A stretch of DNA of 64,000 nt from Agrostemma githago (lineage: Eukaryota; Streptophyta; Magnoliopsida; Caryophyllales; Caryophyllaceae), in NCBI GenBank assembly GCA_958450325.1, contig OY288247.1, positions 6,810,429 through 6,874,428 on the forward strand. The letters are read 5' to 3'. A model generated the notes under the pieces. That model did no database searches and was not told the DNA's origin. It saw only the letters and a program-made list of their open reading frames with translations. A program made the position numbers and the translations under genes. Shown here piece after piece: positions 18,530 through 28,932 of this stretch (positions within the stretch are counted from its first letter, which is position 1; every line of letters begins with the position of its first letter).

Positions 18530-18593
18530 AGGCAATTTTTGTTATTTATTTGTGTGTTTTTCTATATATTTCTATTTTCTTGGTGTTTGGTTT

Positions 18594-20461
18594 ATGCCGA
18601 ACACCCGTTCTACTAACGATAAATTAGTAGATTTTGATCCAGAATTGGAGCGGAATCTTCGTCGCATTCGGAAGGAAACCAAGAGGAAGCTCGATTTTGA
18701 TAACATAGTTGAGGAGACAAAGGAAATCAAAATGGTCAAAGAAACAAGAACCTTGAAGGAGATCAAAGTTCCCGATCTTTCTCAACAACCACTTTGCATT
18801 ACTTTTCCGGCGTTGGCGGAAAATGCAACCTTTGAATTGAAGTCAGGTTTAATCCACTTATTACCCTCATTCCATGGGTTGAGTGGTGAGGACCCACACA
18901 AGCACTTATCCGAATTTCATGTTGTATGCACTAGCATGAAACCGAATGAAGTTACCGAAGAGCAAATCAAATTGAGGGCATTTCCATTTTCCCTCAAAGA
19001 TGCGGCTCGAGATTGGTTGTACTACCTTCCACCGGGAGTATCACAACTTGGGAATTAATGAAGAAGGCGTTCCTTGAGAAGTACTTCCCCGCCGCCAAAT
19101 CGTCAAGTATCAAGAAGGAGATATCCAATGTGGAGCAAGACGATGGGGAAACACTTTATCAATATTGGGAGCGTTTCCAAAAATTATTATCAAGTTGCCC
19201 ATATCATGGGTATAGTGCTACCGATCTCATCCTCTATTTTGTTGGAGGATTATCTCCGGATGATGCCCGAATGGTCCATGCCGCTAGTGGAGGAGGCATT
19301 GTTAATAAAAATCCGGATGATACTTATGCATTATTGAGTGAGCTTGCGGAAAGCTCACGCCAATTTAGTGTGAGAACTACCACAAAAAGGGTGAACATGG
19401 CTACTTCAAGTTCTCACACTTCACTTGAAAGGAAGGTTAAAGATTTGGCTTCCATGATGAGGGACATGATGAAGGGGAATCAACAACAAGTTCAAGCTTG
19501 CTCTATTTGTTCATCACATGGGCATTTCGCCGACAAGTGTCCACTTATGGAAGAGGAGGCCACCGAGGAGGTAAATGCGGTCGGTGCTTTTGGCCAAAAG
19601 AGGTATGATAATTTTTATATGAGAAGAGACCATCCCGGGTTCCAATATGGAAACCCACAAGGAGGCTTACAACCTCAAGGTCAAATTTTTAATCAACCTC
19701 AAGGCCAATCCTTTAGCCAACAATTTGGTCAAGTCCGACCCCGTTTCATTCCTAGAAACCAAGTCCCAAACATCTTCACCCCACAAGCCCAAACTACCAC
19801 ACCTACTATGTCCACGGAGGACATGATCCGGGCTTTAACCTCTATTGTTGCTACAATGCAAGCAAACCAAGCCCAATTCCAACATGACACTAAAACTAGC
19901 ATTCAAAACCTAGAACATCAAATGGGTCAAATGTCTAGTGCTATAGGGAGACTTGAGGCTCGGGATTCCGGGAAACTTCCATCCCAACCTATTCCCCCAC
20001 CTAATGCTAATGCTAGTGCTATTACTTTGCAAAGTGGGAAAGAATTACCCGGTCCACAGGATAGGATTCGGGAAATCGTGGAGCAAGAGGAGGAAGAGCT
20101 TGAGGTTGAGAACACCGTTCCAACCCCGGTGGAGCAAGAAGCGTCTTCACCGATAGTGACACCCACTTATGTGGACCCACCACCATTTCCAGAGGCACTC
20201 AAAAGGAAGACTCGGCCCATGCAAGATAAGGATGTCTATGAAACTTTTCGGAAATGTGAGGTAAACATCCCTTTACTTGATTTATTGAAAAGTGTTCCTA
20301 GATATGCTAAATTTCTTAAGGAATTGTGTACTATCAAGAGGAATCAAAAGCTTAAGGGAGTCCAAAAGTTAAAGTCAATGAACATGTGTCGGCTTTGTTT
20401 CAACATAAATTACCACCTAAATGTAGTGACCCAGGTATGTTTACCGTTCCTTGCACTGTAG
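18594..20461 (+). pseudogene. Athila gag, broken by a one-base frameshift
   Basis: The start ATG at 18594 gives MPNTRSTND. The first open part ends at 19058; the frame shifts near 19036, and the rest is open from there to 20461. The gag domain spans the break (HGLSGEDPHKHLSEFH, then KYFPAAKSSSIKKEI). A zinc knuckle CSICSSHGHFADKC lies near 19500, followed by a Gln/Pro-rich stretch. Gag would package the RNA. The frame then passes to the protease region, where another one-base loss near 20520 separates it from the pol frame. Confidence 0.92.
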
Positions 20462-20537
20462 GAGACACCACATTTCCTAATGCTATGCTTGACTTAGGTG
20501 CATCGATAAATGTACTCCATATTCATTATATAAATCT
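20462..20537 (+). pseudogene. Athila protease active-site segment at frame break
   Basis: The protease motif DLGAS is encoded at about 20488-20502, in a frame that differs from the gag end and from the pol frame that follows. One-base losses explain both changes. Confidence 0.7.
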
Positions 20538-23500
20538 TTGAAATTGGGTCCTTTAGTTAAAACGGGGGTGGTAATACAATTAGCCGATCGTTCTAATGCT
20601 TACCCCAAAGGGGTTGTTGAGGATGTCCTAGTAATGGTGGACAAACTCATTTTCCCCGCCGATTTTTATGTGCTTGAAATGGAACATGATTCACATGCGA
20701 CCCCTATACTTTTAGGTAGATCATTTTTGAAAACCGCAAGCACTAAAATCGACGTGTCTAATGGTTCACTCACTATGGAGGCTAATGGTCAAGTGGTTAA
20801 TTTTAACATTTATGATTCAATGAAATATCCACGTGACGACCATTCTTGTTACATGATTGATGTTTTGGAGCCCATAGTGCAAGATGTGTTCAACCTAGAA
20901 GGAGAAGATGACTTGATTGTGGCTATTGATAATAGCTTATATTGTAATGATTTGGATCTAACTCTTTCTAGTAACTTGCAGGAGGTTGTGGCTTCCTTAT
21001 CCAAGATGGAGACTTCACCTATTATGTCGTCTTTTTCTAAACCACTAACACTAACTTTGCCTCGTGAGAAATTGTTACCTTCAGTTGTGCAGGCACCCGT
21101 GGTAGAATTAAAACCATTGCCAGATCATTTGAAGTATGTGTTTCTAGGAGATGGTGAGACCTTACCCGTCATCATTTCTAACAAGCTCACGGAGGAGCAA
21201 GAGGCAAGACTAGTCGAGGTTCTTAAGGAGAATAAGTTAGCAATTGGATGGACTATAGCTGACATCAAAGGCATTAGTCCAACCACTTGTATGCATCACA
21301 TTTTCCTAGAAGAAGATGCCAAACCGGTGAGGCAACCCCAAAGGAGATTGAACCCACCTATGATGGAGGTGGTGAAGAAGGAGATCTTGAAGCTCTTGCA
21401 AGTGGGTATAATTTACCCAATCTCGGATAGCAAGTGGGTGAGTCCCACACAAGTTGTGCCAAATAAGAGTGGCGTGACGGTAGTAGAGAATCAACATGGA
21501 GACTTGGTTCCCACCCGTGTTCAAAATGGGTGGCGCGTTTGCATTGATTACCGTCGACTCAATGCGGTGACTAGGAAGGACCATTTCCCTCTACCTTTCA
21601 TCGATCAAATGCTAGAGAGGCTTGCCGGTAAGGTTTTTTATTGCTTTTTAGATGGGTACTCGGGCTATTTTCAAGTAGCAATTGCGCCCGAGGATCAAGA
21701 GAAAACCACATTTACTTGTCCATTTGGTACTTTTGCATATCGACGCATGCCATTTGGGCTATGTAATGCCCCCGCAACTTTTCAACGATGCATGGTTAGT
21801 ATATTTTCAGAATATGTTGAGAATTTCATTGAAGTTTTCATGGATGACTTTACCGTGCATGGTGACTCGTTTGATAGTTGCTTATTTCATTTGTCTCTTG
21901 TGCTTAAGAGAAGCATTGAATCTAACCTTGTTCTTAATTCGGAAAAATGTCATTTCATGGTAGAACAAGGTATTGTCCTAGGTCATGTGGTTTCATCTAA
22001 GGGTATTGAGGTCGATAAAGCCAAAATTGACACAATTCAATCCCTTCCTTATCCAACTAATGTGCGTGAAGTTCGTTCTTTCCTTGGTCATGCAGGTTTC
22101 TATAGGAGATTTATCAAGGATTTCTCTAAAATGGCTTCACCATTATGCAAGTTGTTGCAAAAAGAAGTAGATTTTGAGTTCGATTTGGCATGCAAGGAGG
22201 CGTTTGACAAGTTGAAGGAGAAGTTAACCTCGGCACCGATAATCAAAGCTCCGGATTGGTCCCTCCCATTTGAACTCATGTGTGATGCAAGTGACTATGC
22301 CATCGGTGCCGTTTTGGGACAAAGAGTTGGAAGGATACCTCATGTGATTTACTATGCATCTTTGACCCTTAACGAGGCCCAAAAGAACTACTCTACTACC
22401 GAGAAAGAGATGTTAGCGGTAGTATTTGCTTTAGAGAAGTTCCGTTCTTACTTGCTTGGTACCAAAGTGGTAGTTTACACCGATCACGCCGCCCTTAGGT
22501 ATTTGATGACAAAGAAGGAGGCCAAGCCGAGGCTCATTCGATGGGTTCTATTGTTGAGTGAATTTGACTTAGAGGTCAAAGATAAGAAAGGAGCCGAGAA
22601 TGTGGTCGCCGACCACTTAAGTCGATTGGTAAATCAAGATAGGCTAGTGGAGCCTATTCGGGGTTCATTTCCCGATGAGACACTCTTTGCTCTTACTTAC
22701 GTTCTTCCTTGGTATGCAAACATTGTTAATTTTCTTGTTTCCAATGAATTTCCTACAGGTTTTTCAAAATCCCAAAAGGAGAAGATTCGTAGTGATGCTA
22801 AATACTATGTTTGGGATGATACTTACTTATGGAAACATTGTGCGGACCAAATAGTACGGAGGTGTGTACCAGAGAGTGAGGTAAGCTCTATCCTTGCCTT
22901 TTGTCATTCATATGCTTGTGGAGGCCATTTTGGAGCTAGACGTACCGCACGAAAGGTACTAGATTGTGGTTTTTATTGGCCTAGCTTGTTTCGTGATGCT
23001 CATGGCTTTGTTAAGACTTGTGACAATTGCCAAAGGAGCGGTAACATTTCACGTCGAAATGAGATGCCTCAAACCCCTATGATTTATTGTGAAATTTTTG
23101 ATGTATGGGGTATTGATTTTATGGGTCCATTTCCCGTGTCTCATGGGTATTTGTATATTCTTCTTGCGGTTGATTATGTCTCGAAGTGGGTGGAAGCTAA
23201 ACCCACTAGGACTAACGATTCTAAGGTTGTTGCAGATTTTGTGAAATCTAACATTTTTTCTAGGTTCGGAATTCCCCGGGCTTTGATAAGTGATAGAGGC
23301 ACCCATTTTTGCAATAGGACGGTTGGCGCATTATTGAAGAAATACTTTGTTACTCACAAGGTGTCCACCGCTTATCATCCTCAAACCAATGGGCAAGCCG
23401 AGGTGTCTAATCGAGAGGTGAAATCTATATTAGAGAAAACAGTAAACCCGAATCGGAAAGATTGGAGCATGAGGCTCGATGACGCTTTATGGGCCTATAG

Positions 23501-24005
23501 AACGGCTTATAAGACTCCGATTGGTATGTCACCATATCGATTAGTCTTCGGTAAGTCTTGTCACCTCCTGGTTGAACTTGAGCACAAGGCCTATTGGGCA
23601 GTGAAAAATTTGAATATGAGGATGGATGAATCGGGCTTGTATCGAAAATTGCAACTACAAGAGCTCGAGGAGATTAGGAACGAGTCCTATGAGAATGCCG
23701 CGATATTTAAAGATCGAACCAAAGCATGGCACGATAAAATGTTGGCTCGGAAAACCTTCACCGTGGGACAAAAAGTGTTGCTTTTTATGTCCCGTCTTCG
23801 GTTATTCCCGGGAAAATTGCGATCCCGGTGGATTGGTCCGTTTGAAGTCACACAAATATATCCACATGGAGCGGTCGAGATTCGTAGTTTCTCTACGGAT
23901 AAGGTTTTTAAAGTGAACGGACATCGTCTTAAGCCGTATTATGACGGGTTTCAAAAGGAAACGATCGAGGAAATCGACATTTCCGACCCAATTTATGAAG
24001 ATTGA
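20538..24005 (+). CDS. Athila pol: protease C-terminus, RT, RNase H, integrase
   Basis: An uninterrupted frame of 1155 codons. Protease C-terminal half at residues 1-90 (PILLGRSFLKTA). RT has the Athila-type catalytic box FMDD near residue 433. RNase H starts near 582 with DASDYAIGAVLG and includes TDHAALRYLM. Integrase has the zinc region with paired His and Cys at about 788-830 (CDNCQRSGN), the core with WGIDFMGPF near 856, SDRGTHF near 918 and NGQAEVSNRE near 951, and a C-terminal domain. It copies and integrates the element. From RT to integrase it is intact, but because of the upstream frameshifts it cannot be translated from gag in this copy. The first residue is not a true start. Confidence 0.94.
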   Translation: MKLGPLVKTGVVIQLADRSNAYPKGVVEDVLVMVDKLIFPADFYVLEMEHDSHATPILLGRSFLKTASTKIDVSNGSLTMEANGQVVNFNIYDSMKYPRDDHSCYMIDVLEPIVQDVFNLEGEDDLIVAIDNSLYCNDLDLTLSSNLQEVVASLSKMETSPIMSSFSKPLTLTLPREKLLPSVVQAPVVELKPLPDHLKYVFLGDGETLPVIISNKLTEEQEARLVEVLKENKLAIGWTIADIKGISPTTCMHHIFLEEDAKPVRQPQRRLNPPMMEVVKKEILKLLQVGIIYPISDSKWVSPTQVVPNKSGVTVVENQHGDLVPTRVQNGWRVCIDYRRLNAVTRKDHFPLPFIDQMLERLAGKVFYCFLDGYSGYFQVAIAPEDQEKTTFTCPFGTFAYRRMPFGLCNAPATFQRCMVSIFSEYVENFIEVFMDDFTVHGDSFDSCLFHLSLVLKRSIESNLVLNSEKCHFMVEQGIVLGHVVSSKGIEVDKAKIDTIQSLPYPTNVREVRSFLGHAGFYRRFIKDFSKMASPLCKLLQKEVDFEFDLACKEAFDKLKEKLTSAPIIKAPDWSLPFELMCDASDYAIGAVLGQRVGRIPHVIYYASLTLNEAQKNYSTTEKEMLAVVFALEKFRSYLLGTKVVVYTDHAALRYLMTKKEAKPRLIRWVLLLSEFDLEVKDKKGAENVVADHLSRLVNQDRLVEPIRGSFPDETLFALTYVLPWYANIVNFLVSNEFPTGFSKSQKEKIRSDAKYYVWDDTYLWKHCADQIVRRCVPESEVSSILAFCHSYACGGHFGARRTARKVLDCGFYWPSLFRDAHGFVKTCDNCQRSGNISRRNEMPQTPMIYCEIFDVWGIDFMGPFPVSHGYLYILLAVDYVSKWVEAKPTRTNDSKVVADFVKSNIFSRFGIPRALISDRGTHFCNRTVGALLKKYFVTHKVSTAYHPQTNGQAEVSNREVKSILEKTVNPNRKDWSMRLDDALWAYRTAYKTPIGMSPYRLVFGKSCHLLVELEHKAYWAVKNLNMRMDESGLYRKLQLQELEEIRNESYENAAIFKDRTKAWHDKMLARKTFTVGQKVLLFMSRLRLFPGKLRSRWIGPFEVTQIYPHGAVEIRSFSTDKVFKVNGHRLKPYYDGFQKETIEEIDISDPIYED

Positions 24006-24101
24006 ATCCGTTCTCTTTACGTCGAGCCACGACGTTAACTAAGGCGCTTGTCGGGAGGCAACCCGTCTTTTCTTTTCTTTTCTTTACTTTTATTTATTTA
24101 T

Positions 24102-24117
24102 TTATTATTATTATTAC

Positions 24118-24155
<38 letters not shown>
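24102..24155. repeat. (ATT)n microsatellite in Athila
   Basis: Imperfect ATTT/ATT repeats. Polymorphism is likely. Confidence 0.9.
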
Positions 24156-24372
24156 TTCCCATTTTTAGAATAAATTTTAATTTTCTAATTAATTTCATTT
24201 TCTATTTTGTAGGTATAATTCTCGGATATGAAATCGACGTAATTCGATTTTATAAATCGAGTTAAAAAAAAAAGCAATCGATTGTCGGAAACTAAACCCG
24301 ACAACCAAGCAATTGAATGTCGGGAATTGAAACGACCAAACAACCAAGCAGCAGATATCATAGTAATCGAAT

Positions 24373-24514
24373 GGCCGCTGGGCGCGGCCACCGACGGTCG
24401 CTGGCAGCGGAGCCGAATCAGGAGATGGTGAGGTACGCCGCTGGTGAGGCTGAGTCAGCCGCTGGGCGTGGCAGACATGGCCGCTGGACGCGGAAATTTG
24501 GCCGCTGGCAGCGG
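24373..24514. repeat. Cluster of CCGCTGG imperfect palindromes
   Basis: Variants of CCGCTGGNNGCGG occur at about 24375, 24398, 24439, 24458, 24480 and 24502. The last is the exact reverse complement of the CCGCTGCCAGCGG repeats in the LTRs. Confidence 0.75.
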
Positions 24515-25222
24515 CGAAAATCGTGTTTCGGCTGCTGTTCTGGTGTTGTCGTGCTGCTGTGCTGCTGTTTTGGTGCTGCTGTTGAGAGGTATGTTGTGCT
24601 CTCTTTCAATTTATTTTATTTTATTTTCTTCCCCTCTCTTTTTTTACCTTCTTCTAAACTTTCTTTTTCTATCCTTAAAAAATTACTGCAACTTTTTCCT
24701 CTGAAAATCCCATGAAAACTCATCAAATTTGACTCAAATTTGTCCCAAATCACTTCAAAATTACTTCTATATTGTTACCCATTACAATTCCTATCATTTT
24801 AACACATAATTTTGCCCAAAATGTCAAAAAAATCGAGTTTTTCTGCCCTTGGATGTCAAAATCCGAGTTTGATTTATTTTTGTTTTTTTTGACTAATTGA
24901 GTCGAATTCGATCTTAATCAACGCAAGGAGGACATTCATTCATTGTTTCAAATTTTAAGAGGTATAATTTTCAAATTCTTCTTCCAATTCCTTGAAATTT
25001 TACCTCTTACCCATTAATTAGTAGCTTGAATTTTGTTTATTCTTGCTCAATTTTGGGTTTTCTTGCCCCTCCTTGTGTTATTTGAATCGCTTTGTGTGAT
25101 TGATATTTTTGTTGTGATGGTGTGAAAATTGAGTGATTGAATTGGTGAATTGTGGATTATTTTGAGAAGAAAAAAAATTGAGTGAATTGTGAGTGAGGAT
25201 TTTGTTGATCATTACTTGAGAT

Positions 25223-26665
25223 ATGGGGAGAGCTAAAAGAAAAAATTACTCTACTACCGTTTCTACACCACCACCAAAAAAATCCAAAACCGTCACTAAA
25301 AAAGCTCAAACCAAACCCGTCCATCCTAAACATATTCCCGTTACCAAACCGTCTTGGTTAACTAAAGCTCAAGACCCAATTTGGGATAGGTTATCTAAGA
25401 AGGAGATGAGAGGAACTCGATTTCTTTGTCGTTCTACTCTTGAGAAATTGGGGATGCTTGACGTCATGACCAAGCTAATGAAAAATGTGGGTTTAGAAGA
25501 ATTTATGGAGAAGGGGGCTCATACTTATCGAAGGTATACACTTGAGTTCTTTTCCACCATAGCGATTTCTAAAAAAAGCACTAAGCTTGCACCCGCAATT
25601 AGCTTTAAATTGAATGGTAAAGCTCGTGAGTTAACTTATGAGAAGTTGAGGGAAGCTTTTGGTATTCGGGATATGTGTGAAAAGGAGTATGTGGGGGTGA
25701 GAGAGAGGGGGATTTGGTGGCAAGAGGTTACGGGGTTGCTTTTGGGTGGTAAATCCGGTGAGATGAGTTCGAGTATTCCCAACCCATGTCTTCAACTTGC
25801 TCATCGTTTGATTGTTAACTCATTCCTTTGTAAGGGGGAGCCTAACAAGCTTCCCCACTCTCATTTTGGTTACTTGAGGGCTATGATGCCGGATGGCGAA
25901 GGTGTTCCCGATTGGGTTGGTCTTTTTGTTTCATCTAGCATAGCTTTGGGTACTAAGGATGGGGAAATTATAAATGGTGGTGGGTTAGTCACTCTCATTA
26001 TGAATTACTTGAATATTGAGGTGGCGGAGGGGGAGAATCCGTTACTTGATAATTACCTCTTTAATATTCCTTGTTTGATTCACGCTAAGATGTTACGACC
26101 TCGCACGAAAGTAAAAGGGTCTTATTATTATCGTTGGGGAAAGAATCATGATTCTTATCTACAATTGCCGAGACCCGAGGATGATCCTTTGGTCTATGGT
26201 GAAGTTTCGGAAGATTTCTTTGTTCCCCGGGATCGTGACATTGATGATGATGATGAGGAGGAGGAGGAAGAGGAAAGTGATGACGATGTTGAGAGTGAGA
26301 AAGATGAGAGTGGTGAGGATAGTCAAGTTCGTGAAAAAGGAGAAGGAGCAAGGGTGAAGGAAGGGAGGAGTCATGAGAAGAATAAGAGTGAGGATGCTTT
26401 GGAGGGGGCAAATAATGAGTTAGAAGTGGATCGAGAAGCTTGGTTTACAAAGATAGATGCTTGGTGTGCCTCAACAGATGTTATGATTCATGACATGCGT
26501 GCACGGTTGGAGGAAACTCATGCCGCTACTTTGGAGACTAGAGACTTGATGAGAACTTTGTCTCGTGCTCTCTTAGCACGGTTCCCGGACACTCGACCAC
26601 CATCGTCCGAGATCCTTAGCGAGATTGAGGGGCAAGCTGACATCGGGGATTCCCCCGACACTTGA
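25223..26665 (+). CDS. Athila third ORF (Athila ORF-1 family, env position), 480 aa
   Basis: An intact ORF in the place where Athila elements carry their env-like gene. The start ATGGGGAGAGC follows an AT-rich leader. The N-terminus is basic (KRKNYSTTV, PPPKKSKTVTKK) like a nuclear signal. Residues about 50-330 include GTRFLCRSTLEKLG, TLEFFSTIAIS and LTYEKLREAFGI, the pattern of the Athila ORF-1 family (PF03078). A dense Asp/Glu block lies at about 340-360, then a helical C-terminus (RARLEETHAATLETRD). I see no clear signal peptide or membrane helix, so an envelope role is not supported. It is intact while gag is broken. Confidence 0.8.
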   Translation: MGRAKRKNYSTTVSTPPPKKSKTVTKKAQTKPVHPKHIPVTKPSWLTKAQDPIWDRLSKKEMRGTRFLCRSTLEKLGMLDVMTKLMKNVGLEEFMEKGAHTYRRYTLEFFSTIAISKKSTKLAPAISFKLNGKARELTYEKLREAFGIRDMCEKEYVGVRERGIWWQEVTGLLLGGKSGEMSSSIPNPCLQLAHRLIVNSFLCKGEPNKLPHSHFGYLRAMMPDGEGVPDWVGLFVSSSIALGTKDGEIINGGGLVTLIMNYLNIEVAEGENPLLDNYLFNIPCLIHAKMLRPRTKVKGSYYYRWGKNHDSYLQLPRPEDDPLVYGEVSEDFFVPRDRDIDDDDEEEEEEESDDDVESEKDESGEDSQVREKGEGARVKEGRSHEKNKSEDALEGANNELEVDREAWFTKIDAWCASTDVMIHDMRARLEETHAATLETRDLMRTLSRALLARFPDTRPPSSEILSEIEGQADIGDSPDT

Positions 26666-26719
26666 TTGCTTGGTATGTTCCTTCTTCTCATTTTCTATGT
26701 CTTTTTCTTTAATTTTCCT

Positions 26720-26737
26720 CACATTGAGGACAATGTG
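26720..26737 (+). promoter_or_regulatory. Athila hairpin next to an internal polypurine-like site
   Basis: CACATTGAGGACAATGTG, a 7-bp stem with a 4-base loop, followed at 26742-26753 by TTAAGCGTGGGGA. The latter repeats the TAAGCGTGGGGA of the polypurine tract before the 3' LTR. Confidence 0.6.
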
Positions 26738-26788
26738 GAGATTAAGCGTGGGGAGTGGAATATACTTGTATATATGTAATTTCATATT

Positions 26789-26893
26789 TCAAAAAAGAAA
26801 AAAAAAAGAAAAAAAAAATCGAAAAAAAATTTAAAATAAAAAAAAAAAAGAAAAAAAAAAAGAAAAAAAAGAAAAAGAAAAAGAAAAAAGAAA
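26789..26893 (+). repeat. A-rich tract
   Basis: About 105 bases of almost pure A with scattered G and few T/C. It directly precedes the three hairpins. Confidence 0.9.
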
Positions 26894-26896
26894 CCC

Positions 26897-27073
26897 GGCT
26901 AGGTGAAAACTCGCAAGGGCGAGCGCCTAGGCAAAAATGGGTATATGGCCGAGGACGGAGTGAAAACCCGAAAGGGCGCTCCGGGTAAAATGAAGAAACG
27001 AGAAGCGTGCCATGAGAGTAGAAGTGAGGAATAAAAGCTAAATCAAAAACCCGTAAGGGCGGGCGGTTTAGGC
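26897..27073 (+). other. Three serial GNRA hairpins in the Athila 3' region
   Basis: The hairpins lie at about 26898-26932, 26956-26983 and 27038-27071. In each, a six-base outer stem ends in T, then GAAAA (CAAAAA in the third) forms a bulge. A three-pair inner stem CTC or CCC pairs with GGG around a GCAA, GAAA or GTAA loop, then the outer stem closes. The outer stems are CTAGGT/GCCTAG, CGGAGT/GCTCCG and CTAAAT/GGTTTAG (pairing through five to six bases). The sequence changes but pairing holds, which argues for a selected RNA or DNA structure. Confidence 0.65.
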
Positions 27074-27481
27074 AAAATGAGGGATTAGGAAAAAAAAGAA
27101 ATCATTATTTTGATTACTATTTTTGCTATTTCTTCATGATTCGGGAGTCATAAGGAGGTTAGAAGGGTGATTCGGGTTTAGGATCATCTTAGAGTTGGAG
27201 TGATAAGTGGATGTCAACTACATGTTTTTATTTGTCAACCCTTTTTCTGTAGTTGGTGTTGTGATTTTTTGTGTGTGAGCGGGCATTGATTGTAGTATGG
27301 TCTTGGTGAATAGGTTATTTTATTCCTTGGACCATATATATTTTTTGAGAGGGATGTTATAAAGAGGGGGTGTGAGAGTCGAGAGTAGTTTTTGGTTGTA
27401 TCAAGCTACCTACGCTTCACTGTATAGACCTTGTGGAGGATCATTATTTTGATTTAATTTACTCGAGGACGAGTAAAGGTC
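27074..27481 (+). other. Athila 3' non-coding region
   Basis: No gene seen. AT-rich 3' end, leading to the polypurine tract. Confidence 0.5.
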
Positions 27482-27497
27482 TAAGCGTGGGGATGTT
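27482..27497 (+). promoter_or_regulatory. Athila polypurine tract
   Basis: TAAGCGTGGGGATGTT immediately before the 3' LTR. Confidence 0.75.
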
Positions 27498-28927
27498 TGA
27501 TTAGTCTAGTTTAGTAGGGATTAATAAGGGTCACTTAGTTGACTATTTTGTAGATTTGGGTGTGTTTTGACGGATTATTGTGTGCATGTCGTAATTGATG
27601 GGTTAATATAATAAAATGTGTAATTAGGTGGATTAAAGGGTGAAAAGTAATATGGGTTGTAATTGAAATATTTATTGGGTTAAAGTGTCAACAATCCTTT
27701 GCAAGTGAAGACAAATCAAGCCCAAAGTGAAAGTGGAAGCCCAGACCAAGTAGAAGAAAGATGTGGAGAATTTCTAAAATCCGCTGCCAGCGAATTTTCC
27801 AAATTCCGCTGCCAGCGGCAGAAATTTATGCATAGGATTCCTTCTTGGATTCTTTTTTCGCATAGGATTCTTTCTCTAGTCTTTTGTTCTTCTTCTTTAC
27901 TCACCTCTTTTATTCTTCTTCTTCATTATGAGGCATTTTATGTGGCTTTATGAGCCATTGATGAAGATGCTCCATGGATGACTATATAAGGAGGAGAAGT
28001 TCACCATCACATTCATCATCCAACACATCAATCATCACTTGTAATTCTCAAAAACACATATAGTTTCTATCATATTTTCTAGCTTATTTTGCAAGTAGTC
28101 CATTTGTATGGAGGGCTAAGTTCTTATTCTTGGAACAAGTAGTCGAAGCCTTTCAAGTTAGTGAATTGTAAGACTCATTTCTAATTTACTATTATATTAG
28201 AATATCAAGTTTAATTTGCAATATTTCTTGGTTTGTTAATTCATCTTCTAGTTTGATCACCTAGTTGTTGTTATTGATAAATCATTGCTAGAATAGTTAA
28301 ATGAATCTTTTGTTTGTTTAACTATATCCGAGTAGGAAATATAATTCACCAATTTGTATGCTTTTCATCGTTGTTGAGTTATAAGGATTAAACTTGTATG
28401 AAATAAAGTGATACCGCTTGAGTAATCATTCTTCATCTTTGCTAAATTCCATCGTTCTAATCTACATATTGATATGATTTAGACGCTTGATTTAAATTGA
28501 CAATATTGTAAGGGTTATTTGAGTATGCTTCTCATATCTTATAACTATTAATAAGTGGAATTGGAAGTCGATTAAACTTCATAGCAAAGTATTCTAATAT
28601 AAAGTGTAAAGTAGAAGAGTCAATGATCAATTCGTTAAACTCGATGGTGGATATTGCTTGGTCCAAGTACTTTTCTCATATTTGTTAGATTGTTTATTCG
28701 TATTAGTTTATTTTATTTTGTTAATTTATTTTGTTAGTTTATTAGACTTAGAGTAATCATTCACACATAAATCCCCCCATATTGGTTACTAATTTATATA
28801 GATTTATACACACTTAAAACGACATAATTATCTTCCTTGTGGGTTCGACCCCTACTTTCACTAACTACTAGTTTGTGTTAGAAGTGGATTAAAATTGTAA
28901 TTTGGAGACTCACGACAAGTCTAGCCA
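27498..28927 (+). repeat. Athila 3' LTR (1430 bp)
   Basis: It has the same ends as the 5' LTR, a single copy of the 397-bp segment and two (one mutated) CCGCTGCCAGCGG palindromes. Confidence 0.96.
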
Positions 28928-28932
28928 ATACG

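Larger units (their letters stand above)
24006..25222 (+). other. Athila spacer between pol and third ORF
   Basis: Holds a conserved-looking hairpin CGGGAGGCAACCCG at about 24053-24066, an (ATT)n run at about 24102-24155, and at 24373-24514 six CCGCTGG-type imperfect palindromes. The rest, to 25222, is AT-rich and looks like leader for the ORF at 25223. No gene seen. Confidence 0.7.
16643..28927 (+). mobile_element. Athila Gypsy element inserted in Tat-2 integrase
   Basis: The LTRs are 16643-18506 and 27498-28927, with TSD ATACG at 16638-16642 and 28928-28932. It is on the plus strand, opposite to Tat-2. Order: LTR, PBS TGGCGCCGTTGCCGGGGA (the Athila/Tat type), gag, protease-RT-RNase H-integrase, a long 3' region with an Athila-specific ORF, LTR. 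By eye the LTRs differ at roughly 1% of shared sites plus a 397-bp duplication in the left one, so the insertion is younger than Copia-A and probably than Tat-2. Confidence 0.96.

Noticed and set aside
26085..26411. His/Ser-rich minus-strand ORF inside the Athila third ORF
   Set aside because: Shadow of the Asp/Glu-rich coding strand.
25223..26665. A genuine envelope glycoprotein
   Set aside because: No clear signal peptide or membrane helix is visible; only position is env-like.
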